This document shows, piece after piece, positions 1-8,178 of a DNA stretch of 64,000 nucleotides. Below the pieces are notes generated by a model. The model saw nothing but the letters and a program-made list of their open reading frames with translations, was not told the origin of the DNA and did no database searches. A program made the translations under genes and the position numbers. Position 1 is the first letter of the stretch; each line of letters begins with the position of its first letter. Source of the DNA: Gammaproteobacteria bacterium (GTDB lineage Bacteria > Pseudomonadota > Gammaproteobacteria > Pseudomonadales > Pseudohongiellaceae). Location of the stretch: NCBI GenBank assembly GCA_030682575.1, contig JAUXNX010000012.1, forward strand, positions 124,001 to 188,000, read 5' to 3'.

Positions 1-74
1 CAACTATCGAAGAACGAAAGTGCCTCGATGATGTCTTCCGGAGTGATGTGTATGCCAAATCGATTTTCAGCCAT
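1..74 (-). CDS. sufE: SufE-like cysteine desulfurase activator, 5' fragment
   Basis: Only the first 24 codons are inside the window. They read MAENRFGIHITPEDIIEALS then FFDS, which fits the start of the SufE family (an ITxEDII..L..FD segment before the WEDRY motif). SufE accepts sulfur from SufS and passes it to the SufBCD scaffold. The gene follows sufT on the same strand after about 150 bases that hold a palindromic repeat, so it would be the last known member of the suf operon. The identification rests on a short stretch and on context. Confidence 0.6.
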   Translation of the reverse strand, partial: MAENRFGIHITPEDIIEALSFFDS

Positions 75-95
75 GGAATTCTACAGTTCTTGAGA

Positions 96-209
96 GGCCG
101 GGTGGTCGGTGCCTGCTGGCATGACCGTCGGCCGCCAGGGACGGCGGACGACGAGCCCCCATGGATGGGTTCACGGCGTGTCATGCCAGCAGGCACCGGC
201 CACTCGGCC
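96..209. repeat. Long inverted repeat between sufT and sufE
   Basis: Arms at 96-125 and 180-209 are complementary at 28 of 30 positions and share the core GGTGCCTGCTGGCATGAC. The 54-base spacer holds a second hairpin (about 126-136 with 143-153). No open frame of note uses it. It resembles dispersed palindromic elements of gammaproteobacteria, but only one copy is present in this window. In the suf mRNA it could fold and act as a terminator, attenuator or stability element; that is inference. Confidence 0.7.
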
Positions 210-230
210 TGGCACCAAGCTAATGAATAG

Positions 231-764
231 TCAGAAAAACATTCCGGTTTCGAGCTGGGCTTCTTCGCTCATCATGTCGCGGCTCCAGGCTGGGTCGAAG
301 ACCAACTGCACATTTACAACTTTGACATTCGGAACCTTTCGCACTCGGTACTCAACATCACCGACCAGCACAGGGCCCATGCCACAACTTGGCGCGGTCA
401 ATGTCATGTTGATGTCGACACGTTTGGCATCCTGATCAACTTCTACTTTGTAGATCAGCCCCAGATTGACGAGATCAACTGGAATCTCTGGATCAAAGAC
501 AGTCCCCAGGGCTTCCCAGACCTGTTCTTCGTCAATCTGATCGTTCGTCGGTTCGGGGAAGGTCAGAGTCTCTGGCTGCAGACCCAGGTTGGCGGCGTCG
601 GTGCCGTCCACGCGGACCATCTGGCCATTGTAGACAACCGTGTAATTGCCGCCCAGCGCCTGGGTGATGGCGACGAAGGTGTTTTTGGGGATTGTCAGAG
701 CTGTGCCATCCGGCACTCTGCGCGCAGGACAGTCCGCCTGCGCCAGCACCATACGTCTTTCCAT
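231..764 (-). CDS. sufT: SufT, MIP18/DUF59 family Fe-S maturation protein
   Basis: 177 aa, the usual size for the SufT form that carries an N-terminal extension of about 70 residues before the DUF59 domain. The domain (about 78-165) shows the family signature DPEIPVDLVNLGLIY followed by TLTAPSCGMG, whose Cys is the conserved reactive/metal-binding residue of the family. SufT is thought to help mature Fe-S proteins under high demand. Its start lies one base after the sufA stop, so the two are surely co-transcribed. Confidence 0.92.
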   Translation of the reverse strand: MERRMVLAQADCPARRVPDGTALTIPKNTFVAITQALGGNYTVVYNGQMVRVDGTDAANLGLQPETLTFPEPTNDQIDEEQVWEALGTVFDPEIPVDLVNLGLIYKVEVDQDAKRVDINMTLTAPSCGMGPVLVGDVEYRVRKVPNVKVVNVQLVFDPAWSRDMMSEEAQLETGMFF

Positions 765-765
765 G

Positions 766-1137
766 TCAGTTCACGCTGAAGCTTTCGCCGCAACCACAGT
801 GGTCCTTGGCGTTCGGATTGAGGAAGCGCAGTTGCAGGTTGACGCCTTCGCGCACCAGATCAATCTGCGTGCCGTTGACGATGGCGAGGCTATCCTTCGC
901 TACCAGCAGCTCCACGTTGTTTGCGAGTTGCACATGCAGATCATCGGGTTTGGCCTCGGGGACCAGATCCACCACGTACATGAAACCGGTGCAGCCGCTC
1001 TGCTTGACGCTCAGGCGCACGGCCCTGGCTGTGGCGTCCTTGTCGAGCTGCTTGCGGAAATGTTCCACCGCCGCCGCCGTGACTTCGACGCTGTGATTCT
1101 TGCTGATCTGAACGGGGTCGAAAGACTCAACGCTCAT
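766..1137 (-). CDS. sufA: SufA, A-type Fe-S carrier (HesB/IscA family)
   Basis: 123 aa. It has the three conserved cysteines of A-type carriers: one in the SGCTG motif near residue 49 and two in the CGCG motif near the C-terminus (GCGESF). Such proteins receive clusters from the SufBCD scaffold and hand them to apoproteins. It lies 28 bases after sufS and one base before sufT. It could equally be called an iscA/erpA-like protein; the operon context favours sufA. Confidence 0.93.
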   Translation of the reverse strand: MSVESFDPVQISKNHSVEVTAAAVEHFRKQLDKDATARAVRLSVKQSGCTGFMYVVDLVPEAKPDDLHVQLANNVELLVAKDSLAIVNGTQIDLVREGVNLQLRFLNPNAKDHCGCGESFSVN

Positions 1138-1165
1138 CGGGGTATCCTCAACCTTTTACAGTCTG

Positions 1166-2431
1166 TTAAACGAGAAATTGTCTGGCCTTGACGAGGGCCG
1201 CAAACAGGCGGTCCACATCGTCGAAAGTGTTATAGAAACTGAAACTGGCCCGCACAGTGCCGGGAATCCCGTATTGGTCCATGATCGGCTGCGCACAGTG
1301 ATTGCCGGTGCGCACTGCTACGCCCTGCTGATCCAGCAACGTACCAAGATCGGCCGGATGCACACCCTCCAGATTGAAACTCAACACGCTGGCCTTGTGC
1401 GCAGCAGTACCGACAAGACGCAAACCTGGCACTGCGGCCGCCTTCTTCTGCGCGTATTCGAGGAGCGCTTGTTCATGTTTCGCTGCGCCGACGCGATCCA
1501 AAGTGCCGAGGTAATCAATCGCGGCAGCCAGGCCTATCGCACCGGCGATATCCGGTGTTCCTGCTTCGAACTTGTACGGTAACTGGTTGTAGGTCGTGCC
1601 TGCAAAACTAACGGACTCGATCATCTCGCCTCCACCCTGATATGGGGGCATGGCCTCCAGTAATTCAAGCTTGCCGTACAACACGCCGAGACCTGTCGGG
1701 CCAAACAGCTTGTGAGCAGAGAATGCGTAGAAATCGCAATCCAGTGCCTGTACATCCACAGGCCAGTGTCCTACAGCCTGAGCTCCGTCCACGAGTGCGA
1801 GTGCGCCGACGGCGTGCGCCATCTGCACAATTTGCGCCACTGGATTGATGGTGCCCAGAGCATTGGACACGTGACCAACGGCCACCATGCACACATTGGA
1901 ATCGAGCATGTTGTTCAGTGCGGCAAGATTGATGGTGCCGGTACTGTCCACGGGAATCGCTTCGACTGTGGCACCCTTCTCCGCCGCGATCATCTGCCAG
2001 GGCACGATGTTGGAATGGTGTTCCATCGCCGAGACCAACACACGATCACCGGGATGCAACTGGCTTCTGCCCCAGCACATCGCCACCAGATTGATGGACT
2101 CAGTGGTGCCACGTGTCCACAGAATCTGCTTCGCCGCGGGCGCATTGAGAAACGTCGCGACCGTCGTGCGTGCGCCTTCGAATTTCGCTGTGGCACGATC
2201 TGCCAGCGTGTGCGCGCCGCGATGCACGTTGCTGTTGTCGTGCCGGTAGTAATCGGAAATCGCCTGAATCACGCACTCGGGCTTTTGTGTGGTCGCCGCA
2301 TTGTCGAGGTAAACAAGCGGGTGGCCATTCACCTGCTGATGCAGGATCGGAAAATCGCGGCGCACTCGCTCGGCACTGAAGGTCTGATGATGGATATCGC
2401 TCACCTTGTACACCGCAGGTTCCTCACTCAT
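1166..2431 (-). CDS. sufS: SufS cysteine desulfurase (class V aminotransferase fold)
   Basis: 421 aa. The PLP lysine is K241 in FSAHKLFGPTG and the catalytic cysteine is C379 in RTGNHCAQP, within the short loop typical of group II desulfurases such as SufS. The HH pair in SAMEHHSNIVPW is also conserved. It takes sulfur from L-cysteine as a persulfide and passes it to SufE. The start overlaps the sufD stop by four bases (ATGA), showing translational coupling. Confidence 0.97.
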   Translation of the reverse strand: MSEEPAVYKVSDIHHQTFSAERVRRDFPILHQQVNGHPLVYLDNAATTQKPECVIQAISDYYRHDNSNVHRGAHTLADRATAKFEGARTTVATFLNAPAAKQILWTRGTTESINLVAMCWGRSQLHPGDRVLVSAMEHHSNIVPWQMIAAEKGATVEAIPVDSTGTINLAALNNMLDSNVCMVAVGHVSNALGTINPVAQIVQMAHAVGALALVDGAQAVGHWPVDVQALDCDFYAFSAHKLFGPTGLGVLYGKLELLEAMPPYQGGGEMIESVSFAGTTYNQLPYKFEAGTPDIAGAIGLAAAIDYLGTLDRVGAAKHEQALLEYAQKKAAAVPGLRLVGTAAHKASVLSFNLEGVHPADLGTLLDQQGVAVRTGNHCAQPIMDQYGIPGTVRASFSFYNTFDDVDRLFAALVKARQFLV

Positions 2432-3753
2432 TCCAGCGCCGTGCCGGTATGGAAAAGCTCGGTGAGATGATGCTGCAGATAATTACGCACCGCGACCTGT
2501 GGCAATTCCTGCAGCAGTTCATTGATGAAGCCGAAACTGAGCATAGTGCGCGCCAGGGCCTTCGAAACACCGCGACTCTGCAGGTAATACATCGCTGTCT
2601 GATCAAGTTGACTGACCGTAGCGCCGTGGGCGCACTTCACGTCGTCGGCATAGATCTCCAGTTCCGGCTTGGTATCGACTTCTGCTTTATCGGATGTCAA
2701 CAGATTGCGATTGCTGAGCTCGGCCAGTGTCTTCTGTGCATCGGGATGAATCAGGATGCGACCGTTGAATACAGCCCGCGCGCTGTCACCGATAATGCCG
2801 CGAAACACTTCACTGGTGGTGCAGTGAGGCGCCCAGTGCTCCACATTGGTGTGGTAGTCCACGATCTGATTGTTGCGTGGCAGGTACACGCCATTCAGAG
2901 ACGCATGAGCGCCATTGCCACGATGATTGATCTGATAGTCGATGCGCTTGAGCGTGCTGCCCTCGGCAATGGTGAAGCCGCTGTAGCGTGCGTCGCGCTG
3001 CAGATCGATGTGCACGCCACCGATGTGAATCTGCTGTTCCTGTTCGAGATTGATGCGGTAGTGCTGCAGAGAAGCGTTGGCGGCTATGCTGATTTCAGTC
3101 AGGGCATTCACGAAACTGTTTTGTGGTTGCGTGTCAGAGACGAAGTGCTCGATCAGTTCTGCCTGCGCGCCATCCTCAAGTACCACCAGCAATCGGTGAT
3201 TGGCAATGACCGGTTCGGATTCCGGCGTGGAGACATATACGACATACACCGGTTTCTCCAGCACGGCATTGCGTGGCACATGCACCAGCACACCGTCCTG
3301 CACCCAGGCATTGCTGAGTGACGCGAACAGATGGCGTTGGGTATTCACGATTCTGCCAAGATGTTTTTCGATCAGGCTGCGCTGTTCGGCGTTGGCGCTA
3401 CTGAAGCGCACCACACTTGTGTGATCGGCGCTTGCGATGCCGACATTGGAACCTTCAGGATCATACACACCATTCACGAACACCAGTCGAAGAGCGTCCA
3501 CCGTCAACAACGAAGCTGACCCGACCCCTTGTGGCAAAACCCTGCTCCAGGTCGCAGACGTATTTTTTTGCAGCGCTTGCAACGGCGTGTATTTCCACAG
3601 CTCAGTGCGACGGCTCGGCCAGTCGGCATTCAGCCACTGTTCGGAACCTTCGAAGCGTAATGCCGCGAGCCATGCAGGGCTTTCCTGCTGGCCGGCCAGA
3701 GTCAACGCCTTCTGCTGGAAATCAGTTTGCTGGGCTTGTTGAAAATCGGTCAT
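2428..3753 (-). CDS. sufD: SufD, SufBCD scaffold subunit
   Basis: 441 aa from the start MTDFQQAQQTDFQQ, four bases after the sufC stop. A longer frame reaches back into sufC but its first 63 residues are low-complexity translation of the sufC coding sequence, so the internal ATG is preferred. The C-terminal SUF domain has the typical SDKAEVDTKPELEIYADDVK and CAHGATVSQLD elements, the latter with the conserved histidine. SufD pairs with SufB on the SufC dimer and is needed for iron entry into the scaffold. Confidence 0.95.
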   Translation of the reverse strand: MTDFQQAQQTDFQQKALTLAGQQESPAWLAALRFEGSEQWLNADWPSRRTELWKYTPLQALQKNTSATWSRVLPQGVGSASLLTVDALRLVFVNGVYDPEGSNVGIASADHTSVVRFSSANAEQRSLIEKHLGRIVNTQRHLFASLSNAWVQDGVLVHVPRNAVLEKPVYVVYVSTPESEPVIANHRLLVVLEDGAQAELIEHFVSDTQPQNSFVNALTEISIAANASLQHYRINLEQEQQIHIGGVHIDLQRDARYSGFTIAEGSTLKRIDYQINHRGNGAHASLNGVYLPRNNQIVDYHTNVEHWAPHCTTSEVFRGIIGDSARAVFNGRILIHPDAQKTLAELSNRNLLTSDKAEVDTKPELEIYADDVKCAHGATVSQLDQTAMYYLQSRGVSKALARTMLSFGFINELLQELPQVAVRNYLQHHLTELFHTGTALE

Positions 3754-3757
3754 GGGT

Positions 3758-4507
3758 TCAGGCGACCTCGTCCTCAAGCCAGCTGTAGCCCTTGGCTTCC
3801 AGTTCGTGTGCCAGCTCCTTGCCGCCGGATTTGACGATGCGGCCACCGGCCAGCACGTGCACATGATCCGGCACAATGTAGTCGAGCAGGCGCTGGTAGT
3901 GCGTGACGATGATGAAGCTGCGCTTGTCGTCGCGCATGGCATTCACGCCGCTGGCAACCACCTGCAGCGCATCGATGTCGAGACCGGAATCCGTCTCGTC
4001 GAGAATGCACAGGCTCGGTTCGAGCAGCATCATCTGCATGATCTCGTTGCGCTTCTTCTCGCCACCGGAGAAACCTTCATTAACGCCGCGCTTCAGGAAT
4101 GCTGCATCGAGGCTGACCTTCTTCGACGTCTCGCGGGCAAGCTTCATGAAATCGAATGATGACAGATCCGGCAGACCAAGATGTTTGCGCCGCGCATCGA
4201 CCGAAGCCTTGAGGAATTCCATATTGGTGACACCGGGTATCTCCACCGGATATTGAAACGCCAGGAACAGGCCTTCGCGTGAACGCTCCTCGATCTCCAG
4301 CGCCAGCAGATCCTGACCATTGAACAGCACTTCTCCGGAAGTGACTTCGTAACCAGGGCGGCCGGTCAACACATTGCCCAGCGTGCTCTTGCCCGAGCCG
4401 TTCGGCCCCATGATGGCATGCACCTCACCCGGCTTGATGGTGAGGCTGAGGTTGCGGAGGATATCGGCGCCCTCGACGCGGGCGTTCAAATTGCGAATTT
4501 CTAACAT
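3758..4507 (-). CDS. sufC: SufC, ABC-type ATPase of the Fe-S scaffold
   Basis: 249 aa, normal for SufC. Walker A is GPNGSGKST (34-42), the ABC signature is FSGGEKKR (about 146-153) and Walker B is LCILDE (166-171) followed by TDSGLD, the form characteristic of SufC. It is a cytosolic, soluble ATPase that drives shape change of SufB-SufD rather than membrane transport. It lies between sufB (58 bases upstream) and sufD (4 bases downstream). Confidence 0.97.
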   Translation of the reverse strand: MLEIRNLNARVEGADILRNLSLTIKPGEVHAIMGPNGSGKSTLGNVLTGRPGYEVTSGEVLFNGQDLLALEIEERSREGLFLAFQYPVEIPGVTNMEFLKASVDARRKHLGLPDLSSFDFMKLARETSKKVSLDAAFLKRGVNEGFSGGEKKRNEIMQMMLLEPSLCILDETDSGLDIDALQVVASGVNAMRDDKRSFIIVTHYQRLLDYIVPDHVHVLAGGRIVKSGGKELAHELEAKGYSWLEDEVA

Positions 4508-4565
4508 GCTTGCTGCCTGTTCCTGAAAAATCTGAATATGGTTGCGGGGCTTTCAATCGCGGGTA

Positions 4566-6002
4566 TCAGCCCACCGAGCCTTCGAGGCTCACTTCGAGCA
4601 GTTTGCCTGCCTCGACGGCGAACTCCATCGGCAGCTCCTTGAACACTTCGCGGCAAAAACCGTTGACGATCATCGACACGGCTTTCTCTGCATCGAGCCC
4701 GCGTTGCTGACACAGAAAGAGTTGATCGTCGCTGACCTTGGAGGTCGTCGCTTCGTGCTCGATCTGTGCTGTGGAATTCCTGCTCTCGATATACGGAAAC
4801 GTGTGCGCACCGCAGCGATCGCCGATCAGCAGTGAATCACACTGCGTGTAGTTGCGCGCGCCCTCTGCTCCGGCGTTGATGCGTACGAGTCCACGATAGG
4901 CACTCTGACTGCGCCCCGCGGAAATGCCCTTCGCCACGATCGTGGAGCGTGTGTTCTTGCCGATGTGAATCATCTTGGTGCCGGTATCGGCCTGCTGAAA
5001 ATTGTTGGTCAGCGCCACGGAATAGAATTCACCAACACTGTTGTCGCCCTTGAGGATACAACTGGGATACTTCCAGGTGATCGCCGAACCGGTTTCCACC
5101 TGCGTCCACGAAATGCGCGCATTGCGATGGCAGATGCCACGCTTGGTCACGAAGTTGTAGATACCGCCCTTGCCTTCCCTGTCACCGGGATACCAGTTCT
5201 GCACAGTCGAGTATTTGATCTGCGCGTCATCCAGCGCCACGAGTTCCACCACCGCAGCGTGCAACTGGTTCTCGTCGCGCATCGGCGCGGTGCAGCCTTC
5301 CAGATAGCTCACGTAGGAGCCTTCATCGGCGATGATCAGCGTGCGCTCGAACTGGCCGGTGTTCATCTCGTTGATGCGGAAATACGTGGAGAGTTCCATC
5401 GGGCACCTTGTGCCCTTGGGGATGTACACGAAAGAACCGTCGGAGAATACGGCGGAATTCAATGCGGCATAGAAATTGTCTTTCTGCGGGACCACAGTGC
5501 CCAGGTACTTTTTCACCAGTTCCGGGAAGCGATGCACCGCTTCACTGATCGGGCAGAAGATCACTCCGGCTTCTTCGAGCTTGGCGCGGTAAGTGGTGAC
5601 AACCGACACCGAATCGATCACCGCATCCACCGCTACGCCGGCCAGTGCCTCCTGCTCATGCAGCGGAATACCGAGCTTGGCGTACATTTCCAGCAACTCG
5701 GGATCGACTTCGGCCAGACTCTTCGGTTTGTCGGCCATGCTCTTCGGGGCGCTGTAGTAGGAAAGCGCCTGGAAATCGATGGCGGGATAGTGCACGTGGG
5801 CCCAGGTCGGCTCTTCCATTTCCTGCCAGGCGCGGAAGGCTTTCAGACGCCATTCCAGCATCCACTCCGGCTCTTCCTTCTTGGCGGAAATGAAGCGAAT
5901 GACATCCTCGTCGAGGCCCGGCCTGAGAGTGTCAGACTCGATGCTGGTATGAAAACCCGCTGAATATTCCTTGCGGATGAGCCCTTCGACTTGTTCTGTC
6001 AC
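4566..6002 (-). CDS. sufB: SufB, Fe-S scaffold subunit
   Basis: About 478 aa from a GTG start at 6002. This start is chosen because GGAGG (6010-6014 on the plus strand as CCTCC) sits seven bases ahead of it, while the upstream ATG at 6032 has only a weak AAGG; the longer reading would add ten residues ([10 protein letters not shown]). The protein has the SufB signature stretches around [21 protein letters not shown] and [15 protein letters not shown], including the Cys of CDSL that is important for de novo cluster assembly. It is the first gene of the operon. Confidence 0.95.
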   Translation of the reverse strand: MTEQVEGLIRKEYSAGFHTSIESDTLRPGLDEDVIRFISAKKEEPEWMLEWRLKAFRAWQEMEEPTWAHVHYPAIDFQALSYYSAPKSMADKPKSLAEVDPELLEMYAKLGIPLHEQEALAGVAVDAVIDSVSVVTTYRAKLEEAGVIFCPISEAVHRFPELVKKYLGTVVPQKDNFYAALNSAVFSDGSFVYIPKGTRCPMELSTYFRINEMNTGQFERTLIIADEGSYVSYLEGCTAPMRDENQLHAAVVELVALDDAQIKYSTVQNWYPGDREGKGGIYNFVTKRGICHRNARISWTQVETGSAITWKYPSCILKGDNSVGEFYSVALTNNFQQADTGTKMIHIGKNTRSTIVAKGISAGRSQSAYRGLVRINAGAEGARNYTQCDSLLIGDRCGAHTFPYIESRNSTAQIEHEATTSKVSDDQLFLCQQRGLDAEKAVSMIVNGFCREVFKELPMEFAVEAGKLLEVSLEGSVG

Positions 6003-6077
6003 GTGTGGTCCTCCGGCCTGCAGGGCAATCATTGTCTGCCTTGCGGACGGGTTCTGGTCATAAAATTCGAGGCGGCG

Positions 6078-6106
6078 ATTATCAGATATCCGAGTAAATC
6101 AGTCAA
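6078..6106 (-). promoter_or_regulatory. Sigma-70 promoter of the suf operon
   Basis: On the minus strand TTGACT (6101-6106) and GATAAT (6078-6083) are separated by exactly 17 bases. Both hexamers match the consensus at five of six positions. Transcription would begin near 6071, leaving a leader of about 68 bases before the GTG start of sufB. Confidence 0.75.
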
Positions 6107-6110
6107 GTAT
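6086..6110 (-). promoter_or_regulatory. IscR type 1 operator overlapping the suf promoter
   Basis: The 25 bases match the published E. coli IscR type 1 consensus (ATASYYGACTRWWWYAGTCRRSTAT) at 23 positions by my count. The left half ATACTTGACT is perfect; mismatches are one base in the AGTC half and one before the final TAT. The site covers the -35 and spacer, which predicts repression by the [2Fe-2S] form of IscR. No iscR or sufR gene is in the window. Confidence 0.75.
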
Positions 6111-6135
6111 TGTAGCCCCGCCTGACTGATGACTC

Positions 6136-6160
6136 TGTGGGGACGGGCCTTGCCCGCGAT
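6136..6160. repeat. REP palindrome, copy 1
   Basis: Reads as the GGGCCTTGCCCGCGAT type of Pseudomonas-like REP sequence with a TGTGGGG head. It belongs to the same family as the copies at 6256-6282, 19765-19788, 50784-50850 and 61404-61428, and faces the 6256 copy in inverted orientation, so the two may form a composite element. Confidence 0.75.
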
Positions 6161-6194
6161 TTCGCTATTCTGCGATGCCACGACGTCCTCGATC

Positions 6195-6237
6195 GGCGCT
6201 GGGAGGCAGCAGAGGGGGTCTGTTGCCTCCCGACGCC
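6195..6237. repeat. 18-bp hairpin between two REP copies
   Basis: Arms 6195-6212 and 6220-6237 pair at all but about two or three positions around the loop AGGGGGT; the core is GGGAGGC/GCCTCCC. It sits just downstream of ppnN on the transcribed side, but no run of T follows on the minus strand, so a classical terminator is not shown. Confidence 0.55.
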
Positions 6238-6254
6238 GTTAGAATGCAACAAGA

Positions 6255-7730
6255 TCATTCGCGAGCAGGGCTCGCTCCCACAATGCGGTAGCAGGGATTG
6301 TAGGTCTTGCCACCCAGCTTCATGCGACTCTGAGCCACGAATCCGCGCAGCAGCTTGTCCAGCGCCGAGACAATGTCCGGATCACCATGGAGCTCAAAAG
6401 GGCCATGTTCGCGAATCATGTGGATACCGGACTCCTTGACATTGCCCGCCACAATACCGGAGAAAGCCCGGCGCAGATTGATTGCCAGCTGCGCTGCAGG
6501 GAGGTTGCGACGCAACTGGAGCTCGGCCATGCTCGCATGACTCACCAGAAAATGCCGCTTCATCTCCGCCGGAATCTGCAGCAGCCAATTGTAGTAATAG
6601 GCATCACGAGACTCGCGCCGGTTGGCGCCCACCTTCGACATGGCATCCCGAACCGCCACGGCTACAGCCTGGGGATCATCTTCGATGATGGTGTAATAGC
6701 GCCGCACCTGCTCTCCAAGCGTACTCACCAGGAACTCGTCAATCTCTCCGAAGTAGGCGCGGCTGGGGGCTCCCGCCGTGAAAATCAGTGGCAGTGAAAC
6801 GCTGGCATTGCCCTCGTCCATCATTGTTCCCAGCAGGAAGAGGATTTCCTCCAGTGTTCCCACACCACCGGGAAAGACAATGATCGCATGACCAATTCGC
6901 ACGAAAGCTTCGAGTCGCTTCTCGATATCCGGAAGGATGACGAGATGATTGACGATGGGATTAGGAGATTCCGCCGCAATGATGCCCGGCTCCGAAATAC
7001 CGATATAGCGCCCTTCACGATTACGCTGCTTGGCATGCCCGATCGTGGCACCCTTCATGGGCCCCTTCATGGCACCCGGGCCACAGCCTGTGCAGATGTC
7101 CAGCCCGCGCAACCCCAATTGATAACCCACAGCCTTGCAGTAGAGGTATTCCTCACGGCCGATGGAATGGCCGCCCCAGCACACCACAAGTTTTGGTGGC
7201 ATTCTGGGTCGCAGCAGCCCTGCGTTGCGCAGAATGTTGAAGACCAGATTGCTGACCTCGCCGGGTGACTCGACGCTTGTCTGCGAACGCGCAAGGCTAT
7301 CCTTGTTGCCCTGACCATTCGAGCTTTCCGGCGCCATCTCATAGGGCTCGCCTGACATGAAGACGATGTCACGCAGCACTGCAAACAGGTGATCCCGGAC
7401 GCCGTTGAGAATGACACCGTCCACGAATGCGCAGGCAGGCGCATTTTTCAGCATCAGTTTGATGCCCCGCGCGCGTTGCTCTATTTCGATGTTGAAATCC
7501 GCATAGCGCTCGAATACTTCAGCCGCATCGTCAGAGGTGTCATCGCAGTTCAGCACCGCCAGCGCGCAGCGCCGGAACAGCTCGTAAAGCCCGGTATTGC
7601 GAACACTATCAAGCCGATTCACTTCTTCCTGGGACAGTAATTCCAGAGTTCCTCGCGGACTCACCTGCGCGTCCACTGTCCCAGAACAATGTGTTGATTC
7701 CCTGCTAACGTCGTTACTTGCTTCGTTCAT
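6255..7730 (-). CDS. ppnN: PpnN, pyrimidine/purine nucleotide 5'-monophosphate nucleosidase (LOG family)
   Basis: 491 aa from MNEASNDVSRES; the start is backed by AGAGG about seven bases upstream. It aligns by eye along its length with E. coli PpnN (YgdH): CWGGHSI, CTGCGPGAM, the LOG motif FPGGVGTLEE and RRAFSGIVAGNVKE. Enzymes of this type cleave NMPs to base and ribose-5-phosphate and in E. coli are activated by (p)ppGpp. The N-terminus is about 40 residues longer than in E. coli and Ser/Thr rich. The last eight codons (VGASPARE) come from a REP palindrome at the stop codon. Confidence 0.95.
   Translation of the reverse strand: MNEASNDVSRESTHCSGTVDAQVSPRGTLELLSQEEVNRLDSVRNTGLYELFRRCALAVLNCDDTSDDAAEVFERYADFNIEIEQRARGIKLMLKNAPACAFVDGVILNGVRDHLFAVLRDIVFMSGEPYEMAPESSNGQGNKDSLARSQTSVESPGEVSNLVFNILRNAGLLRPRMPPKLVVCWGGHSIGREEYLYCKAVGYQLGLRGLDICTGCGPGAMKGPMKGATIGHAKQRNREGRYIGISEPGIIAAESPNPIVNHLVILPDIEKRLEAFVRIGHAIIVFPGGVGTLEEILFLLGTMMDEGNASVSLPLIFTAGAPSRAYFGEIDEFLVSTLGEQVRRYYTIIEDDPQAVAVAVRDAMSKVGANRRESRDAYYYNWLLQIPAEMKRHFLVSHASMAELQLRRNLPAAQLAINLRRAFSGIVAGNVKESGIHMIREHGPFELHGDPDIVSALDKLLRGFVAQSRMKLGGKTYNPCYRIVGASPARE
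6256..6282. repeat. REP palindrome, copy 2, overlapping the ppnN 3' end
   Basis: Core GCGAGCAGGGCTCGC with flanking CATT and CCCACA, the inverted relative of copy 1. It supplies the ppnN stop codon and the preceding codons for VGASPARE, showing that the repeat entered or was recruited at the gene end. Confidence 0.8.
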
Positions 7731-7790
7731 TTCATCCTCTTGTGTTACGCTCCACCCATCAAACGCTACCATCAATCCTGCGAGGATGTC

Positions 7791-8174
7791 ATGCAGCCGC
7801 ACTCTCACGAAAACTCTCAATCAATCCTGACAGAAGACGAAGAGGCGAACTACGATCTCTTCATCAGCCGCATTCAGGAAACCGGTCTGGTCTGGGGTTT
7901 GCAGGCAAAAGACGGCTGGGCAGTCTGCCCCTCACTGGAGTTCGAAAAGACCGATGTCTTCCCGTTCTGGTCCGAAGAAGCCGATGCGAAGGTGCACTGC
8001 AACGAGGACTGGGACATCTACACACCTGCATCCATCAGCCTGGAAGAGTTCGTCGAGAACTGGCTACCAGGCATGCATGAGGATGAGGTGATGGTCGGAC
8101 CAAACTGGGACGCGGAAATGAGCGGGCTGGAAGTGGAACCTGCCGATATCGCCGAACGCCTGGGAGCGATGTAA
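7791..8174 (+). CDS. DUF2750 family protein
   Basis: 127 aa. The start at MQPHSHENSQ is preceded by CGAGG; an upstream in-frame start exists but would run into the ppnN promoter region. The acidic protein (pI clearly low) carries the DUF2750 pattern: W-G-L.....GWAVCPS and a later FPFWS stretch, plus the C-terminal E-F-x-x-x-W-L segment. Its function is unknown in the family. It is transcribed divergently from ppnN and its stop lies four bases from the stop of the RIO kinase gene on the other strand. Confidence 0.8.
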   Translation: MQPHSHENSQSILTEDEEANYDLFISRIQETGLVWGLQAKDGWAVCPSLEFEKTDVFPFWSEEADAKVHCNEDWDIYTPASISLEEFVENWLPGMHEDEVMVGPNWDAEMSGLEVEPADIAERLGAM

Positions 8175-8178
8175 TCCA

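Noticed and set aside
3754..3942. Upstream extension of the sufD frame
   Set aside because: The 63 extra residues are Ser/Thr/Arg-rich translation of the sufC coding sequence; the internal ATG four bases after sufC has family resemblance.
4965..5963. 332-codon antisense frame within sufB
   Set aside because: It follows from the codon bias of sufB; the composition is His/Arg-rich with no recognisable domain.
6195..6237. Intrinsic terminator for ppnN
   Set aside because: The stem is good but no T run follows on the minus strand.
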